DNA from: Oxalobacter formigenes
GTDB taxonomy: Bacteria > Pseudomonadota > Gammaproteobacteria > Burkholderiales > Burkholderiaceae_D
Reading direction: 5' to 3'
Length of the DNA stretch: 15,859 nt
NCBI GenBank assembly: GCA_019424645.1
Contig: JAHYZB010000022.1
Coordinates: forward strand, 1-15,859
The notes under the pieces were generated by a model. The model made no database searches. It worked only from the letters and a program-made list of their open reading frames with translations, and had not been told where the DNA came from. This document shows, piece by piece, positions 1-6,800 of this stretch. Position 1 is the stretch's first letter, and every line of letters begins with the position of its first letter. A program made the position numbers and the translations under genes.

Positions 1-47
1 GCGGCAGAACCGTCGGCGCAGGTGTCGTTGCTAAAATCACTGAGTAA
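1..47 (+). CDS. tuf: Elongation factor Tu, C-terminal end only (first tuf copy)
   Basis: Only the last 14 codons and the TAA stop (45-47) are in the window. Read from base 3 they give GRTVGAGVVAKITE, the standard end of bacterial EF-Tu, which is the GTP-dependent carrier of aminoacyl-tRNA to the ribosome. The position directly before tRNA-Trp, secE and nusG is the usual place of one of the two tuf genes in beta- and gammaproteobacteria. A terminator hairpin follows within 10 bases. The second tuf gene begins at 15807, so the window is bracketed by two tuf copies in the same direction. The fragment is short, but motif and context together make the call firm. Confidence 0.93.
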   Translation, partial: GRTVGAGVVAKITE

Positions 48-55
48 TTTTTGTT

Positions 56-80
56 CCCCCTCTCTTGAGGGGGTATTTGG
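56..80 (+). terminator. Terminator-like hairpin after tuf
   Basis: A perfect 7-bp stem CCCCCTC (56-62) / GAGGGGG (67-73) has a TCTT loop and is followed by a weak T-containing tail (tatttgg). It starts 8 bases after the tuf stop codon. The T-run is poor, so termination may be partial and allow read-through into trnW-secE-nusG. I see no convincing sigma70 promoter between here and the tRNA. Confidence 0.6.
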
Positions 81-108
81 TTAATATTCAACATCAGGCT
101 TTTGAAGT

Positions 109-184
109 AGGGGAATAGCTCAATTGGCAGAGCGTCGGTCTCCAAAACCGAAGGTCGGGGGTTCGAGGCCCTCTTCCCCTGCCA
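109..184 (+). tRNA. trnW: tRNA-Trp (anticodon CCA)
   Basis: The 76-nt cloverleaf can be folded by hand. The acceptor stem is AGGGGAA (109-115) with TTCCCCT (174-180), and a D-arm starting GCTC lies inside it. The anticodon stem is TCGGT (135-139) / ACCGA (147-151) with the 7-base loop CTCCAAA, placing the anticodon CCA at 142-144, which reads UGG (Trp). The T-arm GGGGG-TTCGAGG-CCCTC is canonical apart from a usual end wobble. The discriminator base is G181 and CCA (182-184) is encoded. tRNA-Trp between tuf and secE is the conserved proteobacterial arrangement. Confidence 0.97.
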
Positions 185-216
185 TTCTTGGTGTTCGATG
201 ATAGAAGGTAATTTAT

Positions 217-600
217 ATGTCTAACCAACCTGTGCAAGCCGAGGGTGGCCTGGGCGACAGAGTGAAGGTTGCCTGTGCGGTTGTCGCAATATTGGCTGGT
301 ATTGTTGGTTTTTATCTTCTTGCGGGCAAGCCAACGCTGACGCGTGTAGGTGTTCTGGTAGCGGGTCTGGTTGTAGGTGCTGTCTTGGCGTGGTTTTCTG
401 CGTCAGGGCGCGAATTCATTGCGTTTGCAAAAGAATCTTATCGTGAAACCCGGAAGGTTGTCTGGCCTCCGCGTAACGATGCCATTCGTCTGACAGGCAT
501 CGTTTTTGGTTTTGTACTGATAATAGCCATCTTCCTGTGGGGCGCGGACAAAGTGTTGGAAATCGTCCTTTATAACTTCATACTTGGCTGGAAAAAATAA
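217..600 (+). CDS. secE: Protein translocase subunit SecE
   Basis: SecE is the small essential subunit of the SecYEG protein-conducting channel in the inner membrane. The 127-residue product has the three-helix layout of proteobacterial SecE: hydrophobic segments at about residues 16-36, 42-60 and 90-110. Between segments 2 and 3 is the conserved amphipathic stretch (about 66-90), containing the family hallmark ESYRETRKVVWPPR. The ATG at 217 has an AGAAGG ribosome-binding site at 203-208. The gene lies 32 bases after tRNA-Trp. Its TAA stop shares base 600 with the nusG start (TAATG), so the two are almost certainly translationally coupled. Nothing in the sequence is unusual. Confidence 0.96.
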   Translation: MSNQPVQAEGGLGDRVKVACAVVAILAGIVGFYLLAGKPTLTRVGVLVAGLVVGAVLAWFSASGREFIAFAKESYRETRKVVWPPRNDAIRLTGIVFGFVLIIAIFLWGADKVLEIVLYNFILGWKK

Positions 601-1187
601 TGAGTGAAAATAGCCAGGATCAGGCTGGTACAGAAAAAGCTGCCGGTGCGTCGTCAACGATGCGCTGGTATGTTGTGCATGTATATTCCGGTATGGAAAA
701 AAGCGTGCGCCGCGCTCTGCTGGAGCGAATCGAGCGGATGGGAATGACTGACCAGTTTGGTGAGATTCTGGTTCCAACTGAAGAGGTTGTTGAAGTTAAG
801 GGTGGTCAAAAAACCGTTACGGAACGCCGTTTTTTTCCGGGCTACATTCTCGTTGAAATGGAAATGACCGATGAAACGTGGCATCTGGTCAGGGATACAG
901 GAAAGGTTACCGGTTTTGTCGGTGGAAAATCGAACAAGCCGACGCCTATTCCGCATCGGGAAATGGAAAAGCTCTTGCAGCAGATGCAGGATGGCGTTGC
1001 CAAACCTCGTCCAAAAATTTCTTATGAGGTCGGTGAACTGGTCCGTATCAAGGAAGGTCCGTTTGCGGATTTCAATGGTAATGTCGAAGAAGTGAATTAC
1101 GAGAAGTCCCGTCTGAGGGTTTCTGTCACCATTTTCGGTCGTTCCACGCCGGTCGAGCTGGAATTCGGTCAGGTCGAAAAAGTCTAG
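600..1187 (+). CDS. nusG: Transcription termination/antitermination protein NusG
   Basis: NusG binds the beta' clamp of RNA polymerase, suppresses pausing, and links RNA polymerase to Rho or to ribosomal S10. The 195-residue product begins with a hydrophilic tail of about 20 residues. The NGN domain then runs from MRWYVVHVYSGMEKSV to about residue 108 and includes the conserved ERRFFPGYILVEM. The KOW domain covers about 141-195, with EGPFADFNGNVEEV and the C-terminus ELEFGQVEKV. The tail is some ten residues longer than I recall for other Burkholderiales, but the overlap with the secE stop supports the start at 600 over Met21 (660). The stop is TAG, and a structured leader for rplK follows. 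Confidence 0.97.
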   Translation: MSENSQDQAGTEKAAGASSTMRWYVVHVYSGMEKSVRRALLERIERMGMTDQFGEILVPTEEVVEVKGGQKTVTERRFFPGYILVEMEMTDETWHLVRDTGKVTGFVGGKSNKPTPIPHREMEKLLQQMQDGVAKPRPKISYEVGELVRIKEGPFADFNGNVEEVNYEKSRLRVSVTIFGRSTPVELEFGQVEKV

Positions 1188-1193
1188 ATTTTT

Positions 1194-1227
1194 AAACGCA
1201 AGCCAGGGCGTTTGTTTTTTATCTGGC
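1194..1227 (+). promoter_or_regulatory. Terminator-like hairpin with possible pseudoknot in nusG-rplK spacer
   Basis: The stem AAACGC (1194-1199) / GCGTTT (1208-1213) has an 8-base loop and is followed by G and six Ts (1215-1220), which is terminator geometry. The loop contains GCCAG (1202-1206), exactly complementary to CTGGC (1223-1227) just after the T-run, so an H-type pseudoknot or an alternative fold is possible. It may terminate secE-nusG transcripts partially or act as an attenuator before rplK. The complementarity is visible; the function is inferred. Confidence 0.5.
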
Positions 1228-1229
1228 AA

Positions 1230-1263
1230 GAGGAGCTCGTCTTTGAGGCGGGCGCTATGACTC
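1230..1263 (+). promoter_or_regulatory. Candidate L1 autoregulatory site upstream of rplK
   Basis: An inner stem GCTCGTC (1235-1241) / GGCGGGC (1247-1253), with two G-U pairs, has a TTTGA loop. It can be closed by an outer GAG (1230-1232) / CTC (1261-1263). This leaves an asymmetric internal loop of GA on one side and GCTATGA on the other. In many bacteria ribosomal protein L1 represses rplKA by binding an asymmetric-loop helix just before rplK that mimics its 23S rRNA site. Position and shape fit, but I have not aligned it to the known consensus. Confidence 0.4.
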
Positions 1264-1281
1264 ACTAACTTGGAAAATAAA

Positions 1282-1713
1282 ATGGCTAAGAAAATTGCCG
1301 GTTTTATCAAGCTGCAAGTACCTGCTGGTAAAGCTAACCCATCCCCTCCAATTGGCCCTGCTCTGGGACAACGTGGATTGAACATCATGGAATTCTGTAA
1401 AGCATTCAATGCTCAGACTCAAAGTTTTGAGCCAGGTATGCCTATTCCTGTTGTTATTACCGCTTACGCAGACAAATCGTTTACGTTTGCGATGAAGACC
1501 CCTCCTGCCACTTTCCTGATCAAGAAGGCTGCGGGTATTGAAAAGGGTTCTCAAAGACCGAATACTGAAAAAGTTGGATCGATTACTCGTGCCCAGGCTG
1601 AAGAAATCGCAACCATGAAAAAACCTGATTTGACCGCTGCTGATATGGAAGCTGCTGTCAAGACCATTGCCGGCTCTGCCAGATCAATGGGTATTACTGT
1701 GGAGGGCGTATAA
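1282..1713 (+). CDS. rplK: 50S ribosomal protein L11
   Basis: L11 binds the GTPase-associated centre of 23S rRNA at the base of the L7/L12 stalk and supports factor binding. The product is 143 aa, the family's normal length. The N-terminal domain carries the proline-rich PSPPIGPALGQRGLNIMEFC segment. The C-terminal RNA-binding domain follows the KTPPATFLIKKAAG linker and ends with ARSMGITVEGV. I chose the ATG at 1282 (MAKKIAGFIKLQ) because this is the conserved L11 start; an in-frame TTG at 1270 would add four unconserved residues. A weak GGAAAA lies upstream. rplA starts on the base after the stop, so the pair is one L11 operon unit. Confidence 0.97.
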   Translation: MAKKIAGFIKLQVPAGKANPSPPIGPALGQRGLNIMEFCKAFNAQTQSFEPGMPIPVVITAYADKSFTFAMKTPPATFLIKKAAGIEKGSQRPNTEKVGSITRAQAEEIATMKKPDLTAADMEAAVKTIAGSARSMGITVEGV

Positions 1714-2409
1714 ATGGCCAAGGCTTCTAAAAGAGTACGTGCTTTCCAGGAAAAAATGGATTCCACCAAGGTTTATCCAATTGATGACGCACTGACTCTG
1801 TTGAAAGAATTTGCTACGGCAAAATTCAACGAATCCATTGATGTTGCTGTCCAGTTGGGTGTTGATCCTAAAAAATCCGATCAGGTCGTTCGTGGTTCTG
1901 TTGTCCTGCCAGCCGGTACCGGTAAAACCGTTCGTGTTGCTGTGTTCGCTTCTGGCGAAAAGGCTGATCAGGCTAAAGCGGCCGGTGCAGATATCGTCGG
2001 TATGGAAGATCTGGCTGCCCAGATCAAAAGCGGCGACATGCCTTTCGACATTGTTATTGCATCGCCTGATACTATGCGTATCGTCGGTACCCTGGGTCAG
2101 ATTCTCGGCCCACGCGGCCTGATGCCTAATCCGAAGGTTGGCACTGTTACTCCAGATGTTGCAACCGCAGTCAAGAATGCAAAAGCCGGTCAGGTGCAGT
2201 ACAGAACTGACCGTGCCGGTATCATCCATGCAACTATCGGTCGCAAATCTTTTAGTGATGCTGACCTGAAGTCCAATCTGTCTTCGCTGATCGATGCATT
2301 GAATAAAGCAAAACCTGTCAGCAGCAAAGGTACCTACATCCGTAAAATCTCGATTTCCTCGACGATGGGTGCGGGTGTTCGCGTTGATCAAGCAACGATT
2401 GCTGTTTAA
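1714..2409 (+). CDS. rplA: 50S ribosomal protein L1
   Basis: L1 forms the mobile L1 stalk that handles release of deacylated tRNA, and in many bacteria it also represses its own rplKA mRNA. The 231-residue product has the expected two-domain fold signature, with the conserved segment GQILGPRGLMPNPKVGTVT near the middle and the C-terminal KGTYIRKISISSTMGAG. The start ATG follows the rplK TAA without a gap. A strong GGAGGG site (1701-1706) lies inside the end of rplK, so translation is coupled. Length and sequence are ordinary for the family. Confidence 0.97.
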   Translation: MAKASKRVRAFQEKMDSTKVYPIDDALTLLKEFATAKFNESIDVAVQLGVDPKKSDQVVRGSVVLPAGTGKTVRVAVFASGEKADQAKAAGADIVGMEDLAAQIKSGDMPFDIVIASPDTMRIVGTLGQILGPRGLMPNPKVGTVTPDVATAVKNAKAGQVQYRTDRAGIIHATIGRKSFSDADLKSNLSSLIDALNKAKPVSSKGTYIRKISISSTMGAGVRVDQATIAV

Positions 2410-2424
2410 GTGTAAAATACTAGA

Positions 2425-2445
2425 CCCCCGTAAAAATTACGGGGG
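2425..2445 (+). terminator. Perfect 9-bp hairpin after rplA, no T-run
   Basis: CCCCCGTAA (2425-2433) pairs perfectly with TTACGGGGG (2437-2445) across a three-base AAA loop, 15 bases after the rplA stop. The stem is strong, but the bases after it (aagaactttggg) contain no T-run. It is therefore more likely a 3'-end protecting or processing structure, or a weak/Rho-assisted terminator, than a complete intrinsic one. Confidence 0.5.
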
Positions 2446-2457
2446 AAGAACTTTGGG

Positions 2458-2688
2458 CCATACCTGACAGTTTTTCTGATGGTATGGGCAGTCAAAGACC
2501 GCTGGGCGCAAGAAATTTTTTCGAACGTTAAAAGAGTTTACCCAGCGTAGATGGTGAACCCAATTCAGTTTTGTAGTTTCAAGGCTGGTTTTGTTGCCTG
2601 TCAGTGAACTCCTAACGTTGGACACCGTGTTAGAACCGGTATCTATCGATTTTTATAGTCGATGCGATATCATTTTTGGAGGTTGACC
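2458..2688 (+). promoter_or_regulatory. L10 leader (rplJL autoregulatory mRNA region)
   Basis: This non-coding spacer of about 280 bases between rplA and rplJ has the look of the proteobacterial L10 leader, where the L10-(L7/L12) complex represses its own translation. CCATACC (2458-2464) pairs with GGTATGG (2481-2487). After GTCAAAGAC, CGCTGGG (2500-2506) pairs with CCCAGCG (2541-2547), followed by GATGGTGAACCC, which resembles the conserved loop bases of known L10 leaders. The remainder to the rplJ ribosome-binding site holds no ORF. I found no convincing internal promoter by eye. The family assignment is from memory of the motif. Confidence 0.7.
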
Positions 2689-3186
2689 GTGAGTCTCAAT
2701 CTGAATGACAAAAAAGCCGTTGTGGCAGAAGTCAGCGCAGAGGTAGCTGAAGCGCAGACGATTGTTCTGGCTGAATATCGTGGTATCCAGGTTGGTGACA
2801 TGACGCAATTGCGTGCAAATGCACGTGAAAACGGCGTATACATGCGTGTGTTGAAGAACACGCTGGCACGTCGTGCTGTTGAGGGAACTCCATTTGCAGA
2901 ACTGGCTTCTGAAATGACTGGTCCTTTGATTTATTCAATATCAAAGGATGCTGTCGCTGCCGCGAAAGTTGTACAGGAATTCGCAAAACGCAACGATAGT
3001 CTGGTTATCAGAGGTGGTTGCTATGCCGGCACACAACTCGACAAGGCGGGTGTTGTCGCATTGGCAAGCATCCCAAGTCGTGAAGTGCTGCTCTCTCAAC
3101 TTATGGGCGTTATGTTGGCGCCAGTTGCGAGCTTTGCTCGTGGATTGGCTGCTCTGGCAAAACAGAAAGAAGAAACAGCTGCGTAA
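2689..3186 (+). CDS. rplJ: 50S ribosomal protein L10
   Basis: L10 is the base of the stalk: its N-terminal domain binds 23S rRNA with L11, and its C-terminal helix carries the L7/L12 dimers. I start it at GTG 2689 (MSLNLNDKKAVVAEVSAEV), giving 165 aa, a normal length. A strong GGAGG (2678-2682) sits six bases before that GTG. The upstream in-frame ATG at 2662 would add nine unconserved residues and would place the ribosome-binding site inside the gene. The conserved segments TIVLAEYRGIQVGDMTQLR and VLKNTLARRAVEGT are present, and the Ala/Lys-rich stalk-binding C-terminus ends KQKEETAA. rplL follows after 77 bases. Confidence 0.95.
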   Translation: MSLNLNDKKAVVAEVSAEVAEAQTIVLAEYRGIQVGDMTQLRANARENGVYMRVLKNTLARRAVEGTPFAELASEMTGPLIYSISKDAVAAAKVVQEFAKRNDSLVIRGGCYAGTQLDKAGVVALASIPSREVLLSQLMGVMLAPVASFARGLAALAKQKEETAA

Positions 3187-3263
3187 TGGCATTCTGTGTT
3201 CTGATTTTATTTGTTAGAGATTTGTACCAACCATCATATTTAATAAAGAATTAGGAGTTTTAA

Positions 3264-3641
3264 ATGGCAATGAGCAAAGAAGACATTCTGGAAGCCGTAG
3301 GTGCGATGTCTGTAATGGAACTGAATGATCTGGTTAAGGCATTCGAAGAAAAATTTGGTGTTTCCGCTGCTGCAATGGCTGTTGCTGGCCCTGCTGGCGC
3401 TGCTGCAGGTGGCGCTGCTGCTGAAGAGCAGACTGAATTCACCATCGTTCTGGCTGAATTCGGTGCCAACAAGGTTGGTGTTATTAAAGCCGTTCGTGAA
3501 ATCACCGGTCTGGGCCTGAAAGAAGCCAAAGATATGGTTGATTCCGCACCGAAGCCAATCAAGGAAGGTGTCAGCAAGGCTGATGCTGAAGAAGCCAAGA
3601 AGAAACTGGAAGAAGCTGGCGCAAAAGTCGAAATCAAATAA
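3264..3641 (+). CDS. rplL: 50S ribosomal protein L7/L12
   Basis: L7/L12 is the multicopy stalk protein that recruits and stimulates the translational GTPases, including the EF-G and EF-Tu encoded nearby. The 125-residue acidic product has an N-terminal dimerisation domain (about 1-35), an Ala/Gly-rich hinge (about 38-53), and the C-terminal factor-binding domain. The latter contains KVGVIKAVREITGLGLKEAK and ends AGAKVEIK. The start at 3264 has an AGGAG site (3253-3257) six bases upstream. The 77-base gap after rplJ shows no terminator, matching the cotranscribed rplJL of other proteobacteria. A long structured spacer follows before rpoB. Confidence 0.97.
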   Translation: MAMSKEDILEAVGAMSVMELNDLVKAFEEKFGVSAAAMAVAGPAGAAAGGAAAEEQTEFTIVLAEFGANKVGVIKAVREITGLGLKEAKDMVDSAPKPIKEGVSKADAEEAKKKLEEAGAKVEIK

Positions 3642-3673
3642 TTTCGTCCTTGCCGAATGTTTTAGCAGTATCC

Positions 3674-3716
3674 GAGTCATTGCTGAATCGCCGAAATGGC
3701 GATCCAGCTTTGACTC
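3674..3716 (+). promoter_or_regulatory. Long interrupted hairpin, candidate RNase III site between rplL and rpoB
   Basis: A 43-base hairpin has three paired blocks: GAGTCA (3674-3679)/TGACTC (3711-3716), GCTG (3682-3685)/CAGC (3705-3708), and ATCGCC (3687-3692)/GGCGAT (3698-3703). A TT/TT and an A/C mismatch separate the blocks, and the loop is GAAAT. No T-run follows, so it is not an intrinsic terminator. E. coli has an RNase III cleavage hairpin at this same place, separating the abundant rplJL message from rpoBC, and this structure is a likely functional counterpart. Pairing is visible; cleavage is inferred. Confidence 0.6.
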
Positions 3717-3774
3717 AATTGTGTTTCATGTATCTGAAGATTTTCAACAGGAATTTTGTCGGAATCGAGGCTTG

Positions 3775-3813
3775 AGTTTTATGTTTTCGCCTGAAACGAA
3801 AAAACATAAAACT
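3775..3813 (+). repeat. AT-rich inverted repeat before rpoB
   Basis: AGTTTTATGTTTT (3775-3787) is perfectly complementary to AAAACATAAAACT (3801-3813). A further CG/CG pair (3788-3789 with 3797-3798) forms across an AA bulge, with loop CCTGAAA. The structure ends 35 bases before the rpoB start. It could be a second mRNA stem-loop in the spacer, a weak attenuator, or a protein-binding inverted repeat. The stem is too AT-rich, and the downstream T-run too distant, for a classical terminator. Confidence 0.5.
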
Positions 3814-3848
3814 GAATTTTCTATCCTTCAGCCACTCATGGAGTGTCC

Positions 3849-6800
3849 ATGCACTACTCATTTACTGAGAAGAAGCGCATCCGCAAATCTTTTGCAAAGC
3901 GCGATAATGTTCACCAAGTCCCTTTTTTGCTGGCTACACAGCTTGAATCTTATGAAAGTTTTCTTCAAGCTGATGTACCTCCGTTGAAGAGAAAAAATGA
4001 AGGCTTGCAATCGGCGTTCACATCTATTTTTCCGATCGTGTCGCATAATGGGTTTGCAAGACTCGAATTTATTTCTTATACCCTCGGTGATCCTCCGTTT
4101 GACGTCAAGGAATGTCAACAGCGTGGATTGACCCTGGCTGCGCCTTTGCGTGCCAAGGTACGCCTGGTTATTCTCGACAAGGAATCGCCGACGAAACCGG
4201 TCGTCAAGGAAATGAAAGAACAGGAAGTCTACATGGGCGAATTGCCTCTGATGACGACAACAGGTTCTTTTGTTATCAATGGCACGGAACGCGTTATCGT
4301 TTCCCAGTTGCATCGTTCTCCTGGCGTGTTCTTCGAACACGACAAGGGCAAGACGCACTCGTCCGGAAAGCTGCTTTTTTCTGCACGTATCATTCCTTAC
4401 CGCGGTTCATGGCTTGACTTTGAATTCGATCCGAAGGACATCCTGTTTTTCCGTATCGACCGTCGCCGGAAGATGCCGGTCACGATTCTGTTGAAAGCCA
4501 TTGGCATGTCTTCTGAAGAAATTCTCGAGAATTTCTTCGTTTTTGACGATTTCCTGTTGCGTCCGGAAGGTGCTGAAATGGAATTTGTCACGTCGAGAAT
4601 GCGTGGCGAAATCGCCCGTTTCGACATCGTCGACAAAGAAGGCAAGGTTCTGGTTGAAAGAGACAAGCGTATCAATGCCAGAAACATTCGTGAAATCGAA
4701 GCGGCCGGTATTACCCGTATTTCCGTACCGGAAGATTTCCTGTATGGACGTGCGTTGGCCAAAAATGTCATCGATCAGGATACAGGCGAAGTGGTTGCCA
4801 AAGCCAACGATGAAATCACGGAAGAATTGCTGGGTCGTCTGCGTGAAGCGAATGTCAAGGAAATCCAGACGCTTTATACCAATGATCTGGATCAGGGCGC
4901 TTATATTTCCCAGACTCTTCGTATCGATGAAACCGTCGATCAGATGGCTGCCAGAATCGCTATTTACCGTATGATGCGTCCAGGTGAACCACCAACCGAA
5001 GAATCGGTTGAAGCCTTGTTCAACGGCCTCTTCTATAACGAAGAACGTTACGATCTGTCTGCTGTAGGTCGCATGAAATTCAACAGCCGTATCGGTCGTG
5101 AAGAATTGACAGGCACCATGACCTTGTCCAATGACGACATTCTGTCTGTCATCAAGATTCTGGTTGAACTGAGAAACGGCCGTGGTGAAATTGACGATAT
5201 CGACCATCTGGGTAATCGTCGTGTGCGTTGTGTCGGTGAACTGGCTGAAAACCAGTTCCGTGCCGGACTGGTTCGTGTTGAACGTGCCGTCAAGGAACGT
5301 CTGGGACAGGCCGAAGCCGACAATCTGATGCCGCACGACCTGATCAATTCCAAACCGATCTCTGCCGCCATCCGTGAATTCTTTGGTTCATCGCAGCTGT
5401 CGCAGTTTATGGATCAGACCAATCCGCTGTCTGAAATTACCCATAAACGTCGAATTTCCGCTCTTGGCCCGGGTGGTTTGACCCGTGAACGTGCCGGTTT
5501 TGAAGTACGCGACGTACATCCTACCCATTATGGTCGTGTTTGCCCGATTGAAACGCCTGAAGGTCCAAACATTGGCCTGATCAACTCACTGGCGATGTAT
5601 GCGCGCCTGAATGAATACGGTTTCCTTGAAACACCGTATCGCAAGGTGGTCGACAGCCACGTAACGGATGAAATCGATTATCTGTCTGCTATCGAAGAAG
5701 GCAAATACATCATCGCTCAGGCAAACAGCACGATCGATGAAAGCGGCAAGTTGATTGATGAACTGGTTTCTTCCCGTGAAGCGGGCGAAACCATTCTGGT
5801 CTCTCCTGAACGTGTCCAGTACATGGACGTTGCGCCAGGCCAGATTGTCTCTGTTGCGGCATCACTGATTCCCTTCCTCGAGCATGATGATGCGAACCGT
5901 GCCCTGATGGGCGCCAACATGCAACGTCAGGCAGTGCCGTGTCTGCGTCCTGAAAAAGCATTTGTCGGAACCGGTGTGGAACGTACCTGTGCAGTCGACT
6001 CCGGTACGACTGTTCAGGCTCTGCGTGGCGGTGTTGTCGATTATATCGATGCTGGTCGTGTAGTTATTCGTGTTAACGATGACGAAGCGGCAGCAGGTGA
6101 AGTCGGTGTCGATATTTACAATCTGATCAAATATACACGTTCGAACCAGAATACCAACATCAACCAGCGTCCTATCGTACAGGTAGGTGACCGGGTTGAA
6201 AGAGGCGACGTTATTGCTGACGGTGCTTCAACCGATCTGGGTGAACTGGCTCTTGGCCAGAACATGCTGGTCGCGTTTACACCTTGGAACGGCCTGAACT
6301 ATGAAGATTCGATCCTGATTTCGGAAAAAGTCGTTGAAGATGATCGTTATACCTCGGTTCACATTGAGGAATTGTCGGTTGTTGCCCGCGATACGAAACT
6401 GGGACCTGAAGAAATCACCCGTGATATTTCCAATCTGGCTGAAAATCAACTGGCTCGTCTGGATGAATCCGGTATCGTTTACATCGGTGCTGAAGTCGAA
6501 GCTGGTGACGTTCTGGTCGGCAAGGTCACTCCTCGTGGAGAAACCCAGTTGACGCCTGAAGAAAAACTGTTGCGCGCCATTTTCGGTGAAAAAGCGTCTG
6601 ACGTTAAAGATACGTCCCTGCGTGTTCCGTCCGGTATGGTCGGTACCGTTATTGACGTTCAGGTCTTTACCCGTGAAGGTCTGGTTCGCGACAAACGTGC
6701 GCAGCAGATTATCGACGATGAACTGCAACGCTATCGTATCGATCTGAATGACCAGATGCGTATTGTGGAAGGCGACGCCTTCCAGCGTCTCTCCAGATTG

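Noticed and set aside
56..73. Short G/C inverted repeat as a possible phage attachment site beside tRNA-Trp
   Set aside because: No integrase, no duplicate of the tRNA 3' end and no foreign genes are present; it is simply the tuf terminator stem.
2605..2646. Possible internal promoter (TTGGAC ... TATCTA) before rplJ
   Set aside because: The -35 matches only about half of the consensus and the spacing is 16. It lies in the L10 leader, where such matches occur by chance. E. coli does have a promoter in this region, but I cannot support one here.
3360..3425. Ala/Gly codon-rich repetitive stretch in rplL
   Set aside because: This is the normal flexible hinge of L7/L12, not a sequence repeat of interest.
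3538..3987. 149-codon + strand frame bridging rplL, the spacer and the start of rpoB
   Set aside because: It is out of frame with both genes and covers the RNase III-like hairpin; it has no ribosome-binding site or motif.
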